Shown piece after piece: positions 1 through 10,285 of a stretch of DNA of 64,000 nt. The DNA is from Druceiella hillmani (lineage: Eukaryota; Arthropoda; Insecta; Lepidoptera; Hepialidae), in NCBI GenBank assembly GCA_039881145.1, contig JAYKKI010000088.1, positions 2,519,501 to 2,583,500 on the forward strand, in the 5' to 3' direction. Under the pieces are notes generated by a model. The model did no database searches. It had not been told where the DNA came from and saw only the letters and a list, made by a program, of their open reading frames with translations. The position numbers and the translations under genes were made by a program. Every line of letters starts with the position of its first letter. Positions within the stretch are counted from its first letter, which is position 1.

Positions 1-1054
1 CAATTCACCCATACATAGTATTAGTTTATCGCTAATATTTTTCCAGCGTTCGTCATGAATGCGCTAGACCAGACTTTTTCTTCGACTATATTGACATTTT
101 TAACTATATCTAAAAAAATATAAAACGTATGTACATACTGTATAGCTTATAGCAATTTGGCAACTACTTGCTATAATATTATGAAAATCAAACGAATCAA
201 CAGCTTTTACCTGATTTTCTAAAAAATAAAAAAACAAATATATAAATTTCCTCTGTATTAAATTAATGTGACTTAACATTATTTATATATCGAGGTTACC
301 ATGGTGCCATTGGGTTAGAGACAAATCCTACCGTCTTAATAAAAAATCCTCGCAAACGTTACCGCGAGCAAAAAGTTGGTAATACATCTTTTTAAGCAAC
401 GACACATCTGGAACATCTCTAAATAAAAAGTTAGACCATAAAGATCGTTTCTATTATCGAACAAGGCGGTTTTTATCAAGTATTCGTGAGACAAATTAAA
501 AAAAAATTGTTCTTCACTCCACCCTACGAGCTAAGTAATAGTAATTACATAATGTGAAATAAGTCGGAAATAACCTGTTAAGTGCAAGTAGAACTCGCGC
601 TAGGAGAATTCTGCACGAAATTAGAAAATTCTACACGAATTTAGCGCTCAATGGTATTCAGTATTTAAGTTTGGCAATGTTTAAAGAAAAGTATACAATG
701 GTGTACAAACACTGTACAACACATGTACAAACACTATTACAATTTTTGTTTGCGATTTTAGAGATAAAATAATATATTTTCCCAAGCGTGAATATTTATA
801 AAACGTAGCTGGTAAAATAGACATCTACATACACTTGACCTCTTTGACGATTTTTTTCATTTTTGTCTTGATACAAACAAATTTAAAATATGTATTTACA
901 TTCTACTAAAAGAACTTGTTTTAGTATCAGTAAACTTGATTTCAGTAAACTTTGGACAAACTTGGAGTTGCAGCTACGTAATTGTCATCTATATCCAAAA
1001 TTCAATTGCACCACTCGAAAGTTAAATGATAAAAAAATTCGTTACGATGAGTAG
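1..1054. other. AT-rich stretch, nothing recognised
   Basis: No open frame of useful length, no splice-flanked coding block and no obvious tandem structure on either strand. Most likely intronic or intergenic filler containing repeats too decayed to name. Confidence 0.5.
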
Positions 1055-1310
1055 AGATTGTGACCCATTGCGCGCGGCAGAGGGGATGTGCCGCCATTTT
1101 GGGGTCTTTCACCGGGTCCTATAATTTCTGTTTAGTATAAATTTTAACTCGGGAAGCTACGATGCTTGCTTTTGTTTCAGTCGACAGCTCTCATCAAGGT
1201 TTATCGATAGCGTGTATAAAATATTAGTGTGAAATGGTTACGGTGAATATATATGGTTTTAAAGTTAAAAATTAAGAAAACTTAAAACAATGTAGGCCTA
1301 TGCTCGAAAA
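1055..1310 (+). repeat. Diverged fragment of the long-TIR element family (non-coding part)
   Basis: This stretch resembles 48481-48690 in the same orientation: a CpG-bearing block with GCCGCCATTTT, then AGTATAA, then AAGCTACGATG and TATCGAT. It is inverted relative to the neighbouring copy at 1741-2460. The coding part seen in the other two copies is absent here. It is more diverged than the other pair, so it is probably an older or differently evolved copy. The assignment rests on reading similarity by eye. Confidence 0.6.
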
Positions 1311-1740
1311 AAGCTGAATCAAAAATATAGAAGGCGCGGAGCAAAAATGATGGACAGCGTTATTAAAACAATAGGGATCCTGTCCCTTCAGGTGGGGAAC
1401 CTTTAAAAAGCGTATTCAAATCCATATTATTTAAAAATGTGAAGTGATTTCTTTTGCTGTTATGGTTACATAAATTAAGATACGAGAAAGAAAGTGGGTA
1501 TTAAAGTTATAAAAAAGTAATGGCGGGGGGGGGTTATTAAAGTCGTGAAAAGTATGATCCAAATAGTGACGTCCGAAATTATGACCTGACCTTGGTTTTT
1601 ATTTAATTTTATTTTCTGTACAAATTTTCTTTGTCTTTTTTTGCTTCTTGGAATTACTTTTAATGTTTTGTTAAAGAAAAATAAATGTCCAACAACAATT
1701 AACATAATTTAATAATATTTCGTCTAAATTTGAAAAATTA
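1311..1740. other. Spacer between two inverted element fragments
   Basis: AT-rich, with a short G homopolymer near 1525-1532 and no reading frame of note. It separates the + fragment at 1055-1310 from the - fragment at 1741-2460 and could be the loop of an inverted pair. No recognisable gene. Confidence 0.4.
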
Positions 1741-2460
1741 CGTGTGGGAAAATGGCCGCTAAAGTCCAACTAAAAAAAAATGGTGTGTGGCTGTGTCATG
1801 GATACGGCCGTGTGTTGTATGTAAATACGTCTATGTGACGCATAATTTCAGCCGCCCCAGCTGCAGATGCACTGGCACCGTCGTTGATCCGCTCGGCCGC
1901 ATTCATTCTTTTACGTTCTCGGCACTGCTTGACTTTGTCATATGGTGTTTTATTATTACCATTCGATTGTTCTTGAGAAGCCCTTTCCAGTCGTATACGA
2001 TCTCTGTATTTGGTTTTGGCTTTTCGACGCGTATAGGCCTACATTATATATTTCTGATAATATTTTTTACCTTATTATATTCACTGTCACTACTTTAAAC
2101 TAATGTTTTATATGTAATTGATAGAGTTTAACGATAGCTGACGATTAAAACTTAAACGAACATCGTAGCTTTTCCGAATCAAAAGTTATACTAATTGCAA
2201 ATCTCGATACGCAGCAAAATAACTTCAAAATGGCAGCGCTTCCCCCTCCACCGTGCGCTATGTGTCACTGTTCTCGCTTATTGTAATGGATTCTTTGATC
2301 CTTTAGCTATTCAGTGGTATAGCTTAATTTTTGATGTAGAGGATAAATTCGAAACTGCAACACCAAACTGTATCCCCCAATTTTGTTACCATTAGGTTTT
2401 TTGGATTGCCCCCGTATGGTAGCAAATTTAAAGGTGTATTCACGTCAAAAAGCAAAAAAA
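1741..2460 (-). mobile_element. Internal part of long-TIR element, inverted copy
   Basis: The reverse complement of this segment matches about 48290-48980 over its whole length, with scattered substitutions. Read on the minus strand it has the same order: a non-coding leader, then a small basic reading frame occupying roughly 2030 down to 1787. That frame is open for about 80 codons and carries the same KTPYD and CRERKR motifs as the copy at 48721-48984. It lacks the ATG of the other copy because an in-frame TAG sits just before it. The ~0.5-kb terminal inverted repeats seen around the 48-kb copy were not found here, so this is an internal fragment. Confidence 0.7.
1787..2035 (-). pseudogene. 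Small arginine-rich ORF of the long-TIR element, start lost
   Basis: On the minus strand this reads as a basic N-terminal stretch (YTRRKAKTKY), then KTPYDKVKQCRERKR, then an Ala/Ser-rich tail (GASASAAGAAE). It corresponds almost residue for residue to the ORF at 48721-48984. An in-frame stop precedes it and no ATG is found at the expected place. CRERKR-type sequences are frequent in small transposon-encoded proteins of insects, but I cannot assign a biochemical function. The plus-strand frame over the same bases is only the antisense shadow. Confidence 0.5.
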
Positions 2461-3019
2461 TAAGTGAAATGTCAAAATAATTAGAAAAGAAAATATTTCA
2501 TTGAGTTAATTTTTTGGCAACTAGTGATCAAAGGAATAAAGACAGAGTTCAAGTCTAGCCTTTGGATGCCACTAATTGGGCTAAATTGGAAATAACTTGC
2601 ATAATATATAACTAAATACCATATAAAACTCATGTTCATCAAGAAAAAAGGCTGTGGTTATAAATGTAAAAAAGCAACGAATACTTTTATAGCCACTTGA
2701 CCAGTGTGATTCGATTACATATAACCTAGTAACTATGTAACTGGTGATGAATCATAAACGTCTCTAAGAATTTTACTGTTTTATGAAGTTATCAATACAA
2801 AGTCTACAAAAAGCTTTTTAGTGTTTGCTGTCGAAACGGTAGAGAAGAAACTCTTATGATTAGACTTTGTTGTACGTCTGTTTGTTATAGTTGTTTTTTT
2901 TTACAAATTACACATACCATAGATTTGAAAATGGACATAATAACGAGTTTTTTTTAGAGTTATACAATCATGCCTTTGGCCATAGTATTGACTTTATTGA
3001 AAAGGTAATTAATTATATG
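2461..3019. other. AT-rich stretch, nothing recognised
   Basis: No coding signal or repeat structure that I can support. It lies between the long-TIR element fragment and the mariner/IS630 remnants. Confidence 0.4.
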
Positions 3020-3028
3020 CTATTTGTG

Positions 3029-3118
3029 TTTGAATACGATTTCAGGTATATGGGTGCCGCCACTGGCTCGAATAAATCCCAATCTGGAAGTCCAATTCCC
3101 AACTACTTTTTGAGCAAT
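3029..3118 (-). pseudogene. C-terminal fragment of mariner/IS630-type transposase
   Basis: Read on the minus strand, this encodes GNWTSRLGFIRASGGTHIPE followed by IVFK and a stop. It is the characteristic end of a widespread insect IS630/mariner-like transposase, where an NWT-R-I-RAS-G-H-PEI-FK pattern closes the protein. Only about 28 codons survive. The fragment faces a longer plus-strand remnant of the same family at 3131-3748, so either two insertions landed tail-to-head or one element was rearranged. No catalytic residue lies in this piece. Confidence 0.75.
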
Positions 3119-3130
3119 AATTTGTTCAGT

Positions 3131-3748
3131 GATTAAGCTCATTTTTGGTTGAATGGCTACGTCAGTAAACAAAATCGCCAGATTTGGAGAGAAGAAAATC
3201 CATGTGCCATTATTGAGCCACCGTAACATACACGAAAAGTCACTGTTTGATGTGCTTTATGGACTGGTGGAATCATTGACCTGTATTTCTTCAAAAGTGA
3301 TGCCGGCGAGAACGTGAATGGAGAGGTCTTTAGATCCAATGGAGAAGTCAATGGAGAGCTTTTTAAATCCATTATTACTGACTTTTTCATTTCCCAATTG
3401 AATGGGATTAATGTTGAAGAGCTTTGGTTTTAATAAGACGGTGTAACAAACCACACAACACACGACACAATCGATTTATTGCAGGAAACATTTGATGAGT
3501 AATGCCCTTGTGAATTGGCCTCCACGATCGTGTGATAACACACATATGGGTTATTTTCTGTAGGGATATGTGAAGTCTCTGATCTACACCGATAAACCAC
3601 AGACATTGGACTACTTGGACGACATTCGCGCTTTATTGCTACTATATAGCCAAAAATGCTCGAAAAAGTGGCTGAGAATCGAACTTTTAGATTATCCTTC
3701 ATTCGAGCCAGCTGCGATGTTCATATGCTTGAAATCGTAATTAAACAA
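3131..3748 (+). pseudogene. Decayed mariner/IS630-type transposase, C-terminal two thirds
   Basis: The plus strand, read across several frames, shows the usual order of this DDE transposase family: LNGYVSKQN, then KVTV and a CALWTGGIIDLYFFK block, VNGE, then VEELWF followed by two stops, DG, and an HTTHDTIDLL helix. Later come RSCD, a YFL-stop-GYVKSLIYTDKPQTLD block and finally VAENRTFRLSFIRAS with LEIVIKQ and a stop near 3748. The second catalytic Asp (the family's QQD) survives as Asp, but both Gln codons before it are TAA, as C-to-T changes in CAACAA would produce. The Trp of the FLWG motif is TAG. Frameshifts and stops make it non-functional. Related fragments lie at 3029-3118 (-) and 6343-6480 (+). 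Confidence 0.85.
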
Positions 3749-3889
3749 TAATGGTATAAACTTGCTTTTTCAATAAAGCCAATACCATGACCATTATCAT
3801 AATTTTTATCTGTTTTTCTTTTTAATTTTAATATTGTATACGTCTAAAAACATACTTTATAATTGAAAAAATTAATAATAATATAAACC

Positions 3890-3935
3890 TTGACACCTGA
3901 GCTAAGCGTAAACTAGCACTTAGCTCAGGTGTCAA
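3890..3935. repeat. Perfect 17-bp hairpin
   Basis: TTGACACCTGAGCTAAG at 3890-3906 is exactly complementary to 3919-3935, with a 12-base loop. It is GC-richer than its surroundings, so it stands out. It may be the two ends of an internally deleted foldback element, or a small structured transcript. No target-site duplication could be read. Confidence 0.8.
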
Positions 3936-4875
3936 TATTTAAAAAAAGGAATCTTTTTAGAGTATGAAATAACTTTTTTACAAAATCATCAGAACGACTT
4001 CACATAATTACCGAAAATAAACCCATTGAAAAGTATAATATAATGAAGATATATGTACTTATTTGGAACTTTTGCAGTAAATTATCATTTCCGAACACTA
4101 ATCAATTTAAACAATACTGTTACTGCTTTTCGGAATCGGTATCCAGTCATCGATCCTCTTTCTCGCTCACAAACATGCACAGCAACACACAGAGGTGTGG
4201 GCTACATTTTACTTGGCACTAGTTCCACTTTCACGGGACACCCCCTAGGGGTATGCACTACAGTTTGATAACTGCTTTAGACATGAAGTAACATGCATAA
4301 GAAAATACTGTCGAATTGACAAACTCCTCTACATTTGAAAATTAATTTAGCCGAAAAATTCTATTTTCTTTAACCAGGTCGTGTGGGGTATCATATAAAA
4401 GATTATTCTTAGCCCATTCGGAAATGATTGTAAATTTAATTTTTCTTTATTATGCAAATAAGTTTTGAATATATTAGGAAAAGTGTATTTTTCCTGATGA
4501 TCCGTATATTTAAACTAATTAATAATAATTATACCTTACATGGAATGCACGGTTTCTTAAAAGAAGAAATCAGTTCCAACATTTCGAACATATTTTACAG
4601 TATTAAGTGACCCTTACACAGAAAATTAACTTATTAAATACAAGAAAAATGGTTTGTGACGTCTGGCTCGACAAATGTAAGATATTGTCAGAAAAAAATA
4701 TATATTAATTTAACAGGCAAAAATGGTTACACAGCCATGATAAAACTTGGAGTGGAAATATTTTGGAGCACTTTTATGTCACAATTCAAATATTATCTTC
4801 AAATTTAGAAGCCTCCTATATGACACTACAAACATTATTAAGGCACAGCTATTGATAGCTCAGACGTATTTATGG
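3936..4875. other. Unassigned DNA
   Basis: No supported gene. A frame of about 70 codons at 4053-4268 has no recognisable domain. The stretch around 4115-4255 is locally richer in C and G than its surroundings but resembles nothing I know. Confidence 0.4.
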
Positions 4876-4909
4876 TAGCAACTTAAACATTTATATGTTT
4901 AAGTTGCTA
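4876..4909. repeat. Perfect 15-bp hairpin with 4-base loop
   Basis: TAGCAACTTAAACAT at 4876-4890 pairs exactly with 4895-4909 across the loop TTAT. It lies about 70 bases upstream of the hammerhead palindrome at 4980. Its role is unknown; it is short enough to be a foldback remnant. Confidence 0.75.
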
Positions 4910-4979
4910 ACCCTAATTTTATTATTATTTTCAGGAGCTAATGGCTGTATCTGTACAATATTTACATAAACAATATATA

Positions 4980-5268
4980 TTGAATATATTTGGCGTTAAT
5001 TTTGTAGAAATTCATTATTCACAATTAAATGGAACTACTTAATGTAGTATTATTTCTACTTTCTTTAAGTTCTTTACCACGACCTAGGTTTCGTTGTATT
5101 ACATCTTCAGGTGGACTATTAGCAAAGATGCATCTTTGCTAACAGCCCACCTAGCATCTTTGCTAATAGCCCACCTGAAGATGTTGTAATACAACGAAAC
5201 CTAGGTCGTGGTAAAGAACTTAAATAAAGTAGAAATAATACTACATCACGTAGTTTCATTTAATTGTA
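4980..5268. mobile_element. Hammerhead-bearing palindromic element, copy 1 (both arms)
   Basis: It begins with the family head (TGAATATATTTGGCG). The arms 5021-5145 and about 5150-5267 are inverted copies of one sequence running from ACAATTAAATG through CTACTTTCTTTAAG to a CCTAGG box and TTTGCTAA near the centre. The left arm carries the hammerhead-like sequence on the minus strand, shortened in stem II; the right arm carries it intact on the plus strand. The CCTGAAGATG...CGAAAC signature is typical of Penelope-like retroelement terminal repeats, which are known to contain hammerhead ribozymes. No protein-coding part is present, so the element is non-autonomous or a remnant. Confidence 0.75.
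5158..5216 (+). ncRNA. Type-I hammerhead ribozyme-like motif, best copy
   Basis: Parts in order are: CTTT (5158-5161); CCAC (5171-5174); core CTGAAGA (5175-5181, fitting CUGANGA); one extra T (5182); stem II GTTGT/ACAAC with loop AAT (5183-5195); GAAA (5196-5199). Next comes the self-complementary ACCTAGGT (5199-5206) as a very short stem III, cleavage-site triplet GTC (5205-5207), then GTGG (5208-5211) and AAAG (5213-5216). GTGG pairs with CCAC and AAAG with CTTT, giving a two-part stem I with an internal loop. The unpaired T after CUGAAGA departs from the textbook core. A two-base stem III loop implies it would work best as a dimer, as described for Penelope-like elements and retrozymes. 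Activity is inferred. Confidence 0.6.
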
Positions 5269-5634
5269 AACGATACATGTTTACATTTAGGTACTTTTCT
5301 ATTATTCCGCCACATAGCCTTATAACTTTTAACTACCTTTAAATTGATCTGTTTAAAATAGAAACTTAAAATTTAAGCGTATGATAAAACTCAAAACTTT
5401 GTATGTAGATACATAGAAAATATTTGTAAAAAAAATTATTGGGGGAACGAAGCTAAACTAATAGAACGCATAAATACCATTTCTGGTAATTCGTCTGTTC
5501 GCCTGTTTATTGTCTTATATATTTATTATAACAAAACCGTAGAACAGGCCTCTCTGTGCATTGAATACATTTACGAGAATAAAGTCATTATTAGAGAACG
5601 TAAGAAAAGTAATAAAATACAAAAATATTATTTC
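5269..5634. other. AT-rich stretch, nothing recognised
   Basis: No gene or clear repeat seen between the hammerhead palindrome and the RTE-like SINE. Confidence 0.4.
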
Positions 5635-5955
5635 TAGAATTTTTGTCGGTCTGTGAGTCCATATATATGTTTGTACATCACGAAAGAACAGCTAAAAGGA
5701 TTTCAATGAAGTTTTCACGGGTGGACTCTGCTGGATCTAGGTATAGCTAAATATGGGCTACGTTTTATTGCAATTAACTAATTAAAAAGAAGATATATAA
5801 ATAGATATATAAATAGATATATAATAGCAAACTTACCCAAAAAAGTTTGCTTTTATGTAATTATTATAATAGGTAGGCTTTTCTCTATTAATCTTACAGT
5901 AAACTTAATAATTCCCATAAAAGTCCACGCGAACGAAGTCGCGGATACAGCTAGT
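5635..5955 (-). mobile_element. RTE/SINE-like retroelement remnant, minus orientation
   Basis: Read on the minus strand it starts with ACTAGCTGTATCCGCG followed by a GACTTCG block. This matches the common insect element head that reads roughly ACTAGCT..CCCGCGGCTTCGCCCGCG. Further in, the plus strand shows GCTAAAAGGATTTCAATGAA and GGTGGACTCTGCTGGAT, both characteristic of the interior of this class. A small TATAAATAGATA tandem repeat (about 5790-5830) lies inside it. It is truncated and non-coding. Confidence 0.6.
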
Positions 5956-6342
5956 TTATAATAGTCTATAGTATATGGTATAATAGTCTATGGTATATAG
6001 AACATCGAATACAAATCCAATAAAATAGAAACTAGTTAGTAGTTATCTAAATAATATCTCTCTTTATACTTAATTATACGTCATCATACAGTCCTGGTAG
6101 CCAATTTACAAAGTAATAATAGATCAAGTTTAGAAGCCGAATTAATGAATTGCTAAATCACGTGTCGTCAACGTTCCATTTAAACTGAAAGGCAAAGTAA
6201 TCAAAAGCAAATTAGAGAGAACACACTACTGTCGGCAGCGTGCGAAATGTTCCAGGCAAGTGATAACAAAAAGGCGCAAGGTTGGAGGAAACGAAAAGGT
6301 ATTTACTTCTTTGACATATACCGATAGGTCGAAGAAGTAACT
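5956..6342. other. Unassigned DNA
   Basis: It contains a short imperfect duplication of ATAGTCTATRGTATA near 5960-6000 and otherwise nothing I can support. Confidence 0.4.
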
Positions 6343-6480
6343 ACGATTATGGACTGGTGGACTCATTGACTGGTGGACTCATTGACCCGTATTTCTTCAA
6401 AGGTGATGCCGGCGAGAATATAACAGTCAATGGAGATCTCTTTAGATCCATTATTACTGAATTTATACATTCCCCAATTA
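6343..6480 (+). pseudogene. Mariner/IS630-type transposase fragment
   Basis: An open run encodes TGGLIDPYFFKGDAGENITV, then NGDLFRSIITEF. This is the block between the first and second catalytic residues of the transposase at 3131-3748, and it is better preserved here. It has a small internal duplication (GGACTGGTGGACTCATTGAC occurs twice). It ends abruptly where the 174-bp satellite begins at about 6481. Confidence 0.75.
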
Positions 6481-8430
6481 AATTATTAAAAAAATGCTTG
6501 TGTTATCTTTCATAGCTAGAATTATTTATTTAATATTGTATTGCATCACTCGTTAATTATGATACTGTAGACAAGAATTCTTATAGGTTTCAAATGCGGA
6601 AACAAAACCATGGTGAATTCAGTAGATATAAAAATATTCATTTCTTCAACTTACATACATTAAAGAAATTCTTGTGTTATCTTTCATAGCTAGAATTATT
6701 TATTTAATATTGTGTTGCATCGCTCGTTAATTATAATGCTGTAGACAAAAATTCGTATGTGTTTAAAATGCGGAAACTAAATCATGGTGAATTCAGTAGC
6801 TATAAAAATATTCATTTCTTCAACTTACATACATTAAAGAAATGCTTGTGTTATCTTTCATAGCTAGAATTATTTATTTAATATTGTGTTGCATCGCTCG
6901 TTAATTATAATGCTGTAGACAAAAATTCGTATGTGTTTAAAATGCGGAAACTAAACCATGGTGAATTCAATAGTTGTAAAAATATTTATTTCTTCAACTT
7001 ACATACATTAAAGAAATGCTTGTGTTTTCTTTCATAGCTATAATTATAATTATAAATAATTATTTATTTAATATTGTATTGTATCGCTCGTTAATTATGA
7101 TGCTGTAGACAACAATTCGTATGTGTTTAAAATTCGGAAACTAAACCATGGTGAATTCAGTAGATATAAAAATATTCATTTCTTCAACTTACATACATTA
7201 AAGAAATTCTTGTGTTATCTTTCATAGCTAGAATTATTTATTTAATATTGTGTTGCATCGCTCGTTAATTATAATGCTGTAGACAAAAATTCGTATGTGT
7301 TTAAAATGCGGAAACTAAATCATGGTGAATTCAGTAGCTATAAAAATATTCATTTCTTCAACTTACATACATTAAAGAAATGCTTGTGTTATCTTTCATA
7401 GCTAGTATTATTTATTTAATATTGTGTTGCATCGCTCGTTAATTATGATGCTGTAGACAAGAATTCTTATGTGTTTAAAATACAGAAACTAAACCATGGT
7501 GAATTCAGTAGATATACAAATATTTATTTCTTCAACTTACATACATTAAAGAAATGCTTGTGTTTTCTTTCATAGCTATAATTATAATTATAAATAATTA
7601 TTTATTTAATATTGTATTGTATCGCTCGTTAATTATGATGCTGTAGACAACAATTCGTATGTGTTTAAAATTCGGAAACTAAACCATGGTGAATTCAGTA
7701 GCTATAATAATATTAATTTCTTCAACTTACATACATTAAATTAATGCTTGTGTTATCTTTCATAGCTAGTATTATTTATTTAATATTGTGTTGCATCGCT
7801 CGTTAATTATGATGCTGTAGACAAGAATTCTTATGTGTTTAAAATACAGAAACTAAACCATGGTGAATTCAGTAGATATAAAAATATTTATTTCTTCGAC
7901 TTACATACATTAAAGAAATATGCTTGTGTTATCTTTCATAGCTGGAATTATTTATTTAATATTGTATTGCATCACTCGTTAATTATGATGCTGTAGACAA
8001 AAATTCTTATAGGTTTCAAATGCGGAAACTGGTGAATTCAGTAGCCATAAAAATATTTATTTCTTCAACTTACTTACATTAAAGAAATGCTTGTGTTATC
8101 TTTCACAGCTAGGATTATTTATTTAATATTGTATTGTATCGCTCGTTAATTATGATGCCGTAGATAAAAATTCTTGTGTGTTTAAAATGGGGAGACTAAA
8201 CCATGGTGAATTCAGTAGGTATAAAAATATTTATTTCTTCGACTCACATACATTAAAGAAATGTTTGTGTTATCTTTCACAGCTAGAATTATTTATTTAA
8301 TATTGTAGTGTATCGCTCGTTAATTATGCTGCTGTAAACAAAAATTCGTATATTTTTAAAATGCGGAAATTGTAATGCGGAATCGGAAATTGGAAATGCG
8401 GAAGCTGTGAACAAAATTCGTATGTTTTTA
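6481..8430. repeat. ~174-bp satellite array with higher-order periodicity
   Basis: About eleven tandem monomers, each with ACATTAAAGAAAT, CTTTCATAGCTAG, ATCGCTCGTTAATTAT, CTGTAGACAA and CCATGGTGAATTCAGTAG. The ACATTA landmark occurs at 6657, 6831, 7005, 7195, 7369, 7543, 7733, 7907, 8076 and 8250. The steps are 174, 174, 190, 174, 174, 190, 174, 169 and 174. The 190-bp variants carry a 16-bp AT-rich expansion after CATAGCTA. The 174-174-190 trimer (538 bp) therefore occurs twice in succession. The last monomers are decayed. No coding potential. Confidence 0.95.
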
Positions 8431-9980
8431 AAATGCAGAAATTTAAATTAGAGATTAAGAATAAGATTGCTAGAAAATATTTTTTGAAAACTATGGTATC
8501 TAGAAAAATCGCTAGAAGTTTCCTGTAAACATTTGGTTGACTCCTAGTAATCCGTTATTAGGGTTCCATAGCCTCAACCAGGACTCCACATAATTTCCTT
8601 ATGTTTATCCATCTACATGTTACAACCCTATAACTATCTCATTCTTACTCCTGCTGAAATGAAAATTGGTGTACAAATGTACACAAGTTAATATCGGAAA
8701 GCAAATATGCAGTGTTTTTTTTATATCCAAGGAATGAAATAAAAAAAATATCTTTCCTATAAAAGGGATGTTGTTGAATAGATTTTTCAAAAAACAACAA
8801 TGTTAGTTTAGACAGTAAACAATTTTAATACTTCTGTTTCGAGATATTTCCTTTCAAAGTCCTTATTAAGGGATCCTGACCTGCCTTCACTTCTAAAATA
8901 TTGATTCGAACAATTAAAGAAAAAAAAACAAAATTGTAGCTCTTAATAAGTATTTTCAATGGAATTTATAAAGGATACTCTGGTATTTACACTTTTTGAC
9001 TTTTTTTAACCAATAAAACCTTTTCATGTAATGACGAGATTTGATTAAAGTGAAGAGTTTTCATCGCTCTATGTGGAAACGATTTTAAATTTGTATAATA
9101 TCTGAGATCTGTAAGTCTACAGAACCTTATAATGGGTATGTATGACAAGTTCTTGGGGTTTTTTCAGGTTTTTGGGGGTCATTATATCGATAATTTCATT
9201 ATTATATTGATACGTCAATTATATAACTAATGTATTAGTAGTAACCAGGAAAGTAAAAGTATCGAGTTTAGACCATAAAAAGTATTGAACCTAGACCTGT
9301 CAAGGTCGACGATTTTTCTGATGATTTTTGTCTAGTTTTGTTTCCAAACCTATCGTGTCTTGTTCTGAGGTAAGGGTCTAGTTGGTGGCTATTTCTGCAC
9401 TTATATGATAAAGGCCGGTATAATTAAATTTTAAAAAGAGGAAATTTTTGTCTGTTTGTGGGTTTTTTGGTAGTGGTTTATAACTATTTTTTGTAGCAAA
9501 ATGGGACGGTAAAAATATTTTGTGTTAAATAAACTTAACCTTAGCAGTTACTTGAACATGAGTTTTGTGAGACTTATCTACAATAATCAAATTTATAAAA
9601 TAGTCCTAGGGCTTATATAGCTAATATTAGACATTGTTCTTTGTAAGAATTTTATGTTACAAGATTAGAGCATATAGTTTTGCATAAATATTCGAGTAAA
9701 GCACATAATAAATTAAACACTCATTTCTCTTAAAGTATTTATCGGAGAAACCTTAAAAGGGTTGAAGCAAACGCATCATCAAAAATCAAAACGTCATGGG
9801 ACGCCTGGTAGATGTTAAATATCTGAAGTTTTCTATAATTTTGTATTTAAATATTTATATTTGAACTAATTGAAAAGGAGAAAGCAAATATTCAGATAGA
9901 TAGTTTTATTTTAATGACGTAATTTATCACAGAAATATTGCTTAACAATATATTGAAAACATATTTTATAATACTATTAG
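8431..9980. other. Unassigned DNA with a short dispersed repeat
   Basis: Around 8560-8630 the strand reads GTTATTAGGGTTCCATAGCC and continues into CATCTACATGTTACAACCC. This is a minus-oriented, decayed copy of the ACGGAACCCT / CGTCTGTCTGTC dispersed repeat seen elsewhere in the window. No gene recognised in the rest. Confidence 0.45.
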
Positions 9981-9984
9981 CAAC

Positions 9985-10285
9985 GATGCTGGTTCAATTA
10001 AGTTGAAAAGGGCAGACAAAACATGAAGCTAACCGAATTAAATTGGGAAGAGTCGACAAAACGCGAAGCTGGCCGATTTAAGGCGGAAAAAACCGACGAG
10101 ACGCGAAGCTGATCGAACTAAGTTGGATAAAACCGACAAGACGCGAAGCTGGCCGAATTAAGGCGGAAAGAGTCGACAAGACGCGCAGCTAACCGAATTA
10201 AAGCGGAAAGAGCCGACAAGACGCGAAGCTGACCGAACTAAGTTGGAAAGAACCATCAAAACGCGAAGCTGGCCGAATGGAACGC
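9985..10285. repeat. 40-bp GC-rich minisatellite, about 7.5 units
   Basis: The GAAGCT landmark recurs at exactly 40-bp steps: 10025, 10065, 10105, 10145, 10185 (as GCAGCT), 10225 and 10265, with a decayed first unit near 9985. The unit contains GCCGAATTAAGGCGGAAAG and CCGACAAGACGC. Base composition is far richer in GC and CpG than the flanks. A period of 40 is not a multiple of three, so it does not encode a repeat protein in one frame. Confidence 0.95.

Noticed and set aside
1787..2098. 103-codon plus-strand frame
   Set aside because: Antisense to the conserved basic ORF; the plus frame differs from its counterpart at the 48-kb copy at many sites and has no domain.
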